The notes under the pieces are model-generated. The model saw only the letters and a program-made list of their open reading frames with translations, searched no databases and was not told the origin of the DNA. From Dyella silvatica (GTDB taxonomy: Bacteria; Pseudomonadota; Gammaproteobacteria; Xanthomonadales; Rhodanobacteraceae): DNA of 36,278 nucleotides. This document shows, piece after piece, positions 32,501-36,278 of the stretch. The stretch is from the NCBI RefSeq assembly GCF_026283955.1, contig NZ_JAPDPE010000045.1, positions 1 to 36,278 on the forward strand. The letters run 5' to 3'. The position numbers and the translations under genes are program-made. Positions within the stretch are counted from its first letter, which is position 1. Each line of letters begins with the position of its first letter.

Positions 32501-32902
32501 CCCCCAGCCCACACCGGTACCGTTGTTACCGGTGACATTGACCTGGCGGCCAAGGCCGACCGAGTTGGTGCCTGTCGCGATCGCGGCATCGCCAATGGCA
32601 ACGCTGATACCGGTGGCCGTGGCACCACTGCCGCCACCGATCGCGATCGAAAACGCATCAGCAGTCGCTGGATTGACACATCCGGCGCCGGTGGCTGTCG
32701 CCGTGCCCACCACGCCACATTGCATCGTGGTGCCTGCAAAAACCGGGGCAACGCATGCGTAAGAGACCAGCAAAACAGCCATGGCTACGGCGACTCGACG
32801 CCGCCCAACACGTCCTGATTTCCCTTTGGCCTTAGCAAACTCAGACGCTACGACGAGAGCATTGAGCGAGACACTCCAAACCCTACTGAAGATCGTATTC
32901 AT
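23498..32902 (-). CDS. Giant trimeric autotransporter adhesin 1, passenger; anchor lost by frameshift
   Basis: A 3134-residue surface adhesin of the YadA/Hia class. ATG 32902 (MNTIFSRVWSVSLNALVV..) is chosen because it begins an extended signal-peptide region; AGGGGT lies upstream. The signal likely ends at VFAG. Long arrays of 14-residue YadA-head repeats (xxSVAIGxxAxAxG) fill about residues 70-1020, with a first YFNANS module near 480. Seven near-identical stalk/head modules beginning GIKYFHANS and ending TDAVNGSxLFATN follow, then further head and neck segments. The conserved end ...NVAPGVAATDAANVGQ is reached, but the next residues (INESRQCGCG...) are out of frame and stop 34 codons on. 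The coiled-coil neck present in adhesin 2 is missing. Probably not surface-anchored. Confidence 0.88.
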   Translation of the reverse strand: MNTIFSRVWSVSLNALVVASEFAKAKGKSGRVGRRRVAVAMAVLLVSYACVAPVFAGTTMQCGVVGTATATGAGCVNPATADAFSIAIGGGSGATATGISVAIGDAAIATGTNSVGLGRQVNVTGNNGTGVGWGVKVFGVDASAFGETASAFGPSSLAVGFNAVAGVNGSATLIGDTALGVSAKATGGYSFAAGANAAASAVNTVAIGGSATAANAAQATGIGTVAIGVQSSAAVQGSIAIGSNSKVTSAAGVNIYGVAIGANTAAVSSGTAVGAGATASAINTIAIGANGAAGNGPTASADGAMVMGNIANASNLSAIAFGRQSSASGNGAIAQGQGATASGDGSLALGGAIGGFGAAGGAQATATGAVAIGNTAVAGTAGSVALGNNTATTSAVTASTQGTTAYSSATINGFTYNFTGGSAAPAGVVSVGTDGSSARRIQNVATGLVSATSTDAVNGSQLFAVAQRAAAGAVGTVNYFNANSTLTGAGSNTSANSGATGTDAIAVGVSAAASGTNATALGQSTKAVAIGSVVIGNTAQATNASPITLVQRRTDGLGFPSANATGGATAISHSPTAIGNDAQATGSGDTAIGSSSRATGGAGIALGDSANASNNSAISIGQAGFASGGSSLTIGRMGVASGNLSMAVGNVSTALGNGSMAIGNSAYATGNRAIAFGSSAAGGTAQDTTTNTQAVGVDSIALGTTAVAFNSSSLALGLNSVAGVSGSATVINDIAIGNGAQATGGNSIAQGSGAIANAAGAVAIGQTATATGGKAVSIGVGNTATGNGAVAIGDPNIANGTGAVAQGNNNVAAGNAAGTVAANGPVAIGNGNSAIGQGSVALGNASSASVAGTLAIGDTASASGSNSIAMGTKASASGASGVSIGNGAQSSGANGSVAIGAIANASGTGAISISNVGSFAASSTVSGTDAIGIGNGTTAVGTSSIAFGSAASTTAAGNYGLAFGDNSASSAAQGIAIGRQANASKADSVALGSFSAASRGAQTGYAGYAVGSSNSGGELNIANNGTGRQITGVAPGSLGTDAVNVSQLNQLGQNVVTSLGGGAALNPATGVYTAPSYVINNISTTGANTGSTPNNNVGAALTALNTDAVNTAAIAVKYDAAGGNTITLGATGGTGATGTVKITNLTPATLSAVSTDAVNGSQLFATNQLINNINTGAGIKYFHANSTLADSTATGTDSVAVGPVANASAATAVALGANSVASNAGAVALGSGSQTAAAVATANGTINGTSYNYAGTAPTSTVSMGSLGNERTVTNVAAGRVTATSTDAVNGSQLFAADSAITTLGTTVNNINNGAGIKYFHANSTLADSTATGTDSVAVGPVANASAATAVALGANSVAGNAGAVALGSGSQTAAAAATAGATINGTAYTFAGTAPTSVVSVGSAGNERVITNVAAGRLSATSTDAVNGSELFATNTGLTNLGTTVNNITNGGGIKYFHANSTLADSTATGTDSVAVGPVATASAATAVALGANSVAGNAGAVALGSGSQTAAAVATAGATINGTAYTFAGAAPTSVVSVGSAGNERVITNVAAGRLSATSTDAVNGSELFATNTGLTNLGTTVNNITNGGGIKYFHANSILADSTATGTDSVAVGPVANASAATAVALGANSVAGNAGAVALGSGSQTAAAVATAGTTINGTAYTFAGAAPTSVVSVGSAGNERVITNVAAGRVSATSTDAVNGSELFATNSAISNITGGGGIKYFHANSTLADSTATGTDSVAVGPVANASAATALALGANSVAGNAGAVALGSGSQTAAAVATTGTTINGIAYTFAGTAPTSVVSVGSLGNERVITNVAAGRLSATSTDAVNGSQLFASNSAISNITGGGGIKYFHANSILADSSAIGTDSVAAGPLAVATGAASTAVGNGANAAAAGSSAFGASASATGVRSVSVGNTSAAGDGSIAIGGTGSQNSAFKPTATGQDAIAIGASNTQAAGLRAVSVGRDAWANGDNSATLGYNAEATATNAVALGTSGKASAINAIALGNSANANVVNSVALGNGATTVAAVATTGATINGDAYSFAGTAPTGVVSVGTAGAERQLQNVAAGQLSATSTDGVNGSQLFATNTEVGKIGTTVNNINNGAGIKYFHANSILADSTATGVDSVAVGPVANASAATAVALGANSVASNAGAVALGSGSQTAAAVATAGGTINGTNYNYAGIAPTSTVSVGSVGNERTITNVAAGRVTASSTDAVNGSQLFATDSSVTSLGNTVNNITNGAGIKYFHANSILADSTATGTDSVAVGPVANASSANAVALGANSVAGTAGAVALGSGSQTAAAVATPGATINGTAYTFAGTAPTSVVSVGSAGNERVITNVAAGQLSATSTDAVNGSELFATNTGLNNLGTTVNNITNGGGIKYFHANSTLGDSSATGTDATASGPLALASAADASAYGKGATAAGISSVALGDSATASTDGAIAIGKSAVAQGGQAVSIGVGNTANGNGAVAIGDPNSATGTGAVAMGANNTSNGQGAVTLGNANVATGQGSVALGTASQANNAGSIALGDTAVVAAAATQGIAIGSGSSATIAGSVALGQGAISSRALAPISGQIPVGVGSAYVPYDTTSGLLLGAVSLGQDNTSYRQITNVADATQPHDAVTLRQLTGAVGSLTVTGTKYFHANSVAADSLSAGQESVAIGPQTVVNGASGIGLGNGATVMDNGGIAIGRASETMLASGIAIGSQALAGGVQSMALGAGATANDFMSVALGSSSVTAAPHTGIYAITGYTAAATAPVSVVSIGAVGTERQLQNVAAGVLSATSTDAVNGSQLFATNSAISSITSGGGIKYFHANSTLADSSAGGTNSVAVGPQAVSSGANSVAIGNGAQSSKDNSVALGANSTTSVGAKTNYTGAYKPAGSSNSVGEVSVGSAGNDRQITNVADGSAPNDAVNVSQLQGGVNSAIAQANSYTDQKVNNLINNTAPVQFRANTTGATSTGPTAGGNNSAAGGAGANASGNNSTAIGNNSTASADNSVALGQGSVASRTNTVSVGAAGSERQIVNVAAGTQNTDAVNVSQLNAAKAGSVQYDTNADGTVNNNSVTLGNGGTGTTIHNVAPGVAATDAANVGQINESRQCGCGIGDGDGQPATGLRAQSKRGRGGCR
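25723..26550 (-). repeat. Two tandem 414-bp adhesin modules
   Basis: The marker encoding KYFHA recurs at 25723, 26137 and 26551, exactly 414 bp (138 codons) apart. Each unit encodes HANS.LADSTATG.DSVAVG...GSGSQTAAAVAT...ERxITNVAAG.xxATSTDAVNGS. Highly similar to the units at 27325-29352. Confidence 0.9.
27325..29352 (-). repeat. Five tandem adhesin modules (393, 393, 414, 414, 414 bp)
   Basis: The same marker recurs at 27325, 27718, 28111, 28525, 28939 and 29353. The 393-bp units lack exactly 7 codons (the LGTTVNN part of the linker). All periods are multiples of 3, so gain or loss of a unit would keep the frame. Confidence 0.92.
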
Positions 32903-33243
32903 GTCGAGACCCCTGCGGCACGTGAGAATCAAACTGAATGAATGAATCCAAATCCGTGAGCTTTAGGTGCATAACCGACTGTCTGCCCGATACGGGCGAG
33001 CTGATGCTCTTGCTGTGGCGCTTAACTACGCACTGCGCAATTTGCGTTAAGAAGCCTCCATCGACATTTGTTTTTCTTATGCCAGGCGTTGCCCACCCAG
33101 ACTTCACTTTCTTGGCAGGCGATACTCAAAAAGGTCTTGCTCGCCACATGCGCCGATTTGCACCAGACATCCTTCGCCTTGATCTACAAGGAAGTGGGAA
33201 GGCATGCGGTTACGACTTTTCAGTGAAGTAAATCCTCAGTGAA

Positions 33244-33259
33244 TGTGATAACGATCACG
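33244..33259. promoter_or_regulatory. CRP/Clp-like binding site
   Basis: TGTGATAACGATCACG matches TGTGA-N6-TCACA at 9 of 10 conserved positions. It lies about 340 bp upstream of adhesin 1 in the AT-rich gap. CRP-family regulators, including Clp of xanthomonads, use this consensus and commonly control adhesion genes. Binding is inferred. Confidence 0.45.
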
Positions 33260-33390
33260 TTATGCATGTGAATTCATTGTGTATGACATATTAAAAAATA
33301 CAAACCCTTAGATATCAGATAGATGCATATTTACTCGCTACCACCGCCACCAAGCCGACCGCGCCTCGATCGCGCCTAGGACAACCTCAT

Positions 33391-33483
33391 ATGAACGCAG
33401 CTCTAAATACCGTGAAATTAAATCGCAAAAACTTGCATATACATAAACAACAAATTATCAATAAACCGCCTTATGACACCTGA
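33391..33483 (+). CDS. Possible 30-residue basic peptide ORF
   Basis: ATG 33391 with AGGA 10 nt upstream encodes a 30-residue basic peptide (MNAALNTVKLNRKNLHIHKQ...). It lies in AT-rich non-coding DNA, where ORFs of this length arise by chance. No motif. Listed with low confidence. Confidence 0.15.
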   Translation: MNAALNTVKLNRKNLHIHKQQIINKPPYDT

Positions 33484-33563
33484 TTGGAATAACGACTGGC
33501 CGCTTAAAAGCGGACTATCAACATGTCGCATCGCACAAAATTAATTCCTTTCGAAACGCCCAT

Positions 33564-33590
33564 AAAAAAAACCGACCGTTATCCGGTCGG
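33564..33590 (-). terminator. Rho-independent terminator after lipoprotein 2
   Basis: A 7-bp perfect stem (CCGACCG at 33572-33578, CGGTCGG at 33584-33590) with a 5-nt loop. On the minus strand eight T residues follow (33564-33571). It lies about 30 bp past the lipoprotein 2 stop and should isolate this cassette from adhesin 1. Confidence 0.85.
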
Positions 33591-33620
33591 CTTTATTCAA
33601 AAAACGAAGTGGGCTTGCGT

Positions 33621-34448
33621 TTATCGCCCCTCGACATGAACCTCGACACGTCGATTCGGCGCCAGGCATGTAATCAAAACCGTGCGATTGTGCTCCTCAC
33701 TGCAATCGACTTTGGGATCAGCCTTGCCGCGCCCTTCAACAACAATGTGCTCCTGTGCGACACCTTGCTTCACCAGATAACGCATCACCGTATAAGCGCG
33801 ATTTTCCGATAGTGTCGCATTGTGTTCGTCGCTACCGAGCCGGTCGGCGTAACCCATCACTTGAACGCTGGTGATGCCATCGCCAGCAGCAACGATTTTG
33901 CGTGCCAGGGCATCGAGATCCGCCTGCCCCTTCGCGGTGATATCCGTCAACGCCGACTTATCGAAGGCAAATAAGGCATCGGTGGAAAACGTGTAGACCT
34001 GCTCGGTCTTACCCACGTCGATCATCTTGGGTTTCAACAGTGCGGCGCAGGACTCAGGCTGCCAGTAGAAACTGCGTGCCTGTTTCTTGTCGTCGAACAA
34101 GATTTTGTACTGGCAAACGGTGACGTTGTTGGCGCCGTCCTGGCGCAGGTTGAGCAGATAATCCCATTCACGCACGCCGAAGACGCCTTCATGAAATTGC
34201 GGCGCACCGATCAAGCGCTGTATCTGCGCCTTGCTCATGCCTGCGCCGATCAGGCGCACATTGTCCAGATTGGGAAACGTGCCGCCTTGCGGCCGTGCAT
34301 CTTTGGCATCGGGAAAAAAGATCGATTGCGCGGTGCTTCCATCCGTTGTCACGTTGCGACTGACGGTCGAGGTGCCGCAGCCAGCCAAGCCGACGATCGC
34401 GATGCCGACAACCGCCGAACCGATCCATGTCATTGTTGCCATGCGCAT
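33621..34448 (-). CDS. tpgA: TpgA-like lipoprotein 2 (BamE-like plus OmpA domain), partner of adhesin 2
   Basis: A 275-residue paralogue of the lipoprotein at 22434-23267, alike over its whole length. ATG 34448 gives a lipoprotein signal ending in LAGC (Cys24); ATG 34442 is an alternative. The BamE-like part reads LIGAGMSKAQIQRLIGAPQFHEGVFGVREWDYLLNL, and the OmpA domain has LFAFDKSALTDI, GYADRLGSDEHNATLSENRA and CLAPNRRVEVHV, including the Asp and Arg positions that bind diaminopimelate in OmpA-type domains. It starts 95 bp after the adhesin 2 stop and is followed by a strong terminator, so adhesin 2 and this gene form an operon. Likely function: holding the adhesin barrel to peptidoglycan. 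Confidence 0.87.
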   Translation of the reverse strand: MRMATMTWIGSAVVGIAIVGLAGCGTSTVSRNVTTDGSTAQSIFFPDAKDARPQGGTFPNLDNVRLIGAGMSKAQIQRLIGAPQFHEGVFGVREWDYLLNLRQDGANNVTVCQYKILFDDKKQARSFYWQPESCAALLKPKMIDVGKTEQVYTFSTDALFAFDKSALTDITAKGQADLDALARKIVAAGDGITSVQVMGYADRLGSDEHNATLSENRAYTVMRYLVKQGVAQEHIVVEGRGKADPKVDCSEEHNRTVLITCLAPNRRVEVHVEGR

Positions 34449-34543
34449 GACCTAAGCCTCGTTCAATGTATGTGCGTCATCAGAGCGCGCCATCTGTTGC
34501 GCATCCCTGCCGACCCAAGGCCGCCAGGGATGCGAGCGGGTTA

Positions 34544-36278
34544 TTACCAAACCATCGCCGCGCCAACCCCTACACCGGTATCGCCGCGAGTATTCGAGGT
34601 GGCATTGAGCTTGTAGACCCAGCGCCCGCTCTCGGAGATGGTGGAGACACCGACCGCGATGCCGCTCTCGCCATGAAAGCTACCTACCGCAACCGCCGCT
34701 GCGCTCTGATTGGGCTGATAAGCCTGCGGCAAACTCGCCATCGCCATGGCCGATGCCACACCGGCATTGGCGCGGTTGCCGATGGTGTTGAGGTTGCTGT
34801 TGATGGTGTTGAAACGCTGGTCGGTATAGCTCTTGGACCAGTCCTTGACCGCAGTGAGCTGCCCCACATTGGCCGCATCGGTGGAGATCGCCCCCGGCGC
34901 CACGTTGCGAATCGTGGTCGGTCCGCCACCGTTGCCCAGGGTCACGCTGCTGTTGTTGATCGAGCCATCGGCATAGGTGTCGTATTGCACGCTGCCCGCC
35001 TTGCTCGCATTCAACTGACTGACGTTGACCGCATCGGTGTTCTGCGTGCCGGCGGCTACGTTGGTCACTTGCCGCTCGCTGCCGGCCGAACCGACCGACA
35101 CCACATGGGCGCGGCCACCATCGGTGCTGTTGGCGCCCAGTGCCACCGAGTTGCTACCGGTGGCTACCGCGCTGTTGCCCACGGCCGTGCTGTTGGCGCC
35201 CGAGGCCACCGCGCCGGCGCCGCCAGCCGTCGACTTGGTCCCTGTGACGGTAGGCATCGGCGTGTTGCTGTCCTGGCTGACCTGGAACATGCCGGTGCTG
35301 CCGTTGGTGATACCGCCGGTGATATGGGTGATCTGCGTGTCGGTGTACTGATTCGCTGTCGTCACCGCGCCGTCCAGCTGACGCAGGTTCACCGCATCGG
35401 TGGCGTTCTGGGCGTCAGCGACATTGCTCAGTGTGCGCTCCGCACCGGCCGTACCGACCGATACCGTACCCACGGCGTTGTTGGCCGCGTTGGAGTATTT
35501 GCCGGTGTAGCTTTGCGCGCCACGATCCGCCACTGACCCCGCACCCAAGGCCACATCGCCGTTCTTGCTCGTCGTTGCACCGGCGCCTAGCGCGACCGTG
35601 TTAGTGCCGTTGGCTGTCGAGCCCTGCCCCGTAGCCACGCTGCCGACACCACCCGCCACGGCTTGTGGACCCACCGCCACACTATTCGCACCCGACGCCT
35701 GTGAATCGGCCAACGTCGAATTGGCATGGAAGTACTTGATGCCGCCACCGTTGTTGATGGTGTTCACCGTGGTGCCCAAGCTGGTCACCGCACTATTGGT
35801 GGCAAACAGCTGGCTGCCGTTCACTGCATCGGTGCTGGTCGCGGTGACCTGGCCGGCCGCCACATTGGTGATGGTGCGCTCCTGGCCAGCACGGCCGACA
35901 CTGACGGTGGAGGTCGGGGCAGCGCCGGCATAGTTGTAGCTGCTGCCGTTGATCGTGCCGCTGGTGGTCGCTACCGCTGCCGCGGTAACCGAACCGCTGC
36001 CCAAGGCGACATCGCCCGAGTTACTGGCCACGGCGCTATCACCAAAGGCCAGCGCACCGGCCGCCTTGGCCTGCGAAGCATTGCCCAGCGCCACCGCGCC
36101 CTGGCCGGTGGCCGCACTGGTATTGCCCAGCGCGACCGCACCCTGGCCATGGGCCGTGTTGTTGGCGCCCATCGCCACCGCACCGGTACCGATCGCGGTG
36201 TTCGGGTCACCGATCGCCACCGCGCCATCACCGGTCGCCGTATTGCCCGAACCGATCGATACCGACTTGCCGCCGTTG
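34544..36278 (-). CDS. Trimeric autotransporter adhesin 2, C-terminal part (5' end outside window)
   Basis: The frame stays open to the window edge (…GGKSVSIGSGNTATG precedes the first internal Met at 36220), so only the last ~578 codons are seen. They comprise YadA-head repeats, one GGGIKYFHANSTLADSQASG module, more head repeats, two connector/neck segments ending TDAVNxxQL, a coiled-coil neck (LTAVKDWSKSYTDQRF then NTINSNLNTIG) and a complete YadA anchor (NRANAGVASAMAM to GAAMVW). The protein would form a trimer whose 12-stranded barrel anchors it in the outer membrane. It resembles adhesin 1 most in the last ~150 codons, apart from the neck that adhesin 1 lacks. Confidence 0.9.
   Translation of the reverse strand, partial: NGGKSVSIGSGNTATGDGAVAIGDPNTAIGTGAVAMGANNTAHGQGAVALGNTSAATGQGAVALGNASQAKAAGALAFGDSAVASNSGDVALGSGSVTAAAVATTSGTINGSSYNYAGAAPTSTVSVGRAGQERTITNVAAGQVTATSTDAVNGSQLFATNSAVTSLGTTVNTINNGGGIKYFHANSTLADSQASGANSVAVGPQAVAGGVGSVATGQGSTANGTNTVALGAGATTSKNGDVALGAGSVADRGAQSYTGKYSNAANNAVGTVSVGTAGAERTLSNVADAQNATDAVNLRQLDGAVTTANQYTDTQITHITGGITNGSTGMFQVSQDSNTPMPTVTGTKSTAGGAGAVASGANSTAVGNSAVATGSNSVALGANSTDGGRAHVVSVGSAGSERQVTNVAAGTQNTDAVNVSQLNASKAGSVQYDTYADGSINNSSVTLGNGGGPTTIRNVAPGAISTDAANVGQLTAVKDWSKSYTDQRFNTINSNLNTIGNRANAGVASAMAMASLPQAYQPNQSAAAVAVGSFHGESGIAVGVSTISESGRWVYKLNATSNTRGDTGVGVGAAMVW

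Larger units (their letters stand above)
32903..33620. other. AT-rich intercassette region
   Basis: About 720 bp between the adhesin 1 start and the lipoprotein 2 stop. The stretch 33232-33600 is far richer in A+T than its surroundings and should hold the adhesin 1 promoter on the minus strand; no clear -35/-10 pair could be fixed. It includes a CRP/Clp-like palindrome, a possible 30-codon ORF and a terminator. A 97-codon frame at 32938-33231 (+) has no recognisable feature and is not called as a gene. Confidence 0.5.

Noticed and set aside
23552-32762. Many long + strand frames opposite adhesin 1, some repeating every 414 bp
   Set aside because: They mirror the repeat structure of the adhesin on the other strand; their composition (Ala/Thr/Pro or Arg/His-rich) and periodicity are by-products.
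32938-33231. 97-codon + strand ORF upstream of adhesin 1
   Set aside because: No ribosome-binding site or motif, and it occupies the adhesin leader; composition looks non-coding.

Overview
The window reads as a chromosomal segment of a GC-rich gammaproteobacterium, most likely order Xanthomonadales and probably the Dyella/Rhodanobacter/Luteibacter group (Rhodanobacteraceae). The basis is the conserved gammaproteobacterial order pyrG-kdsA-eno-ftsB-ispD-ispF-truD...surE-pcm-yqaA-nlpD, the style of the FtsH, CTP synthase and MASE1-type proteins, and the codon usage. The genus is inferred from protein style, not from any search.

Left end (1-4.8 kb), accessory DNA. A 5'-truncated MASE1-type sensor-kinase-like gene with a degenerate catalytic core converges on a small secreted protein. 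A run of very short unrecognised genes on the + strand follows (one is a zinc-ribbon protein, one a two-helix membrane protein, one a 40-residue ORF coupled by an ATGA overlap), then a small winged-helix-like protein, a strong terminator and a tyrosine recombinase. The integrase abuts the 3' end of tRNA-Leu(TAG), the usual layout of an element integrated in a tRNA gene. No second attachment site is visible in the window.

4.8-5.9 kb, tRNA genes. Six tRNA genes lie on the minus strand. Arg(ACG), Pro(TGG), Arg(TCT), His(GTG) and Lys(CTT) follow a strong promoter with a GC-rich discriminator and end at a hairpin terminator. Leu(TAG) lies beyond that terminator.

6.0-22.4 kb, housekeeping core. 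ftsH and rlmE overlap on the minus strand; yhbY and an Mth938-like gene run the other way; nlpD, yqaA, pcm and surE form a minus-strand operon; an Smr-domain gene sits antisense between surE and truD; then truD, ispF, ispD, ftsB, eno, kdsA and pyrG (all minus). Together they serve membrane proteolysis, rRNA/tRNA modification, isoprenoid precursor and Kdo synthesis, division, glycolysis and CTP synthesis. A 601-residue aminopeptidase P follows on the + strand.

22.4-36.3 kb, surface adhesin locus (minus strand). Two cassettes lie in tandem, each a giant trimeric autotransporter adhesin followed by a lipoprotein with a BamE/SmpA-like domain and a C-terminal OmpA peptidoglycan-binding domain, the architecture of TpgA, which attaches such adhesins to peptidoglycan. 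The right-hand adhesin (5' end outside the window) has an intact neck and YadA anchor. The complete left-hand adhesin (3134 codons) carries seven near-identical modules of 414 or 393 bp. Its membrane-anchor barrel is in a different frame: a deletion took out the coiled-coil neck and shifted the frame, so passenger and barrel are now separate ORFs. An AT-rich 0.7 kb gap between the cassettes holds a CRP/Clp-like palindrome and a terminator.
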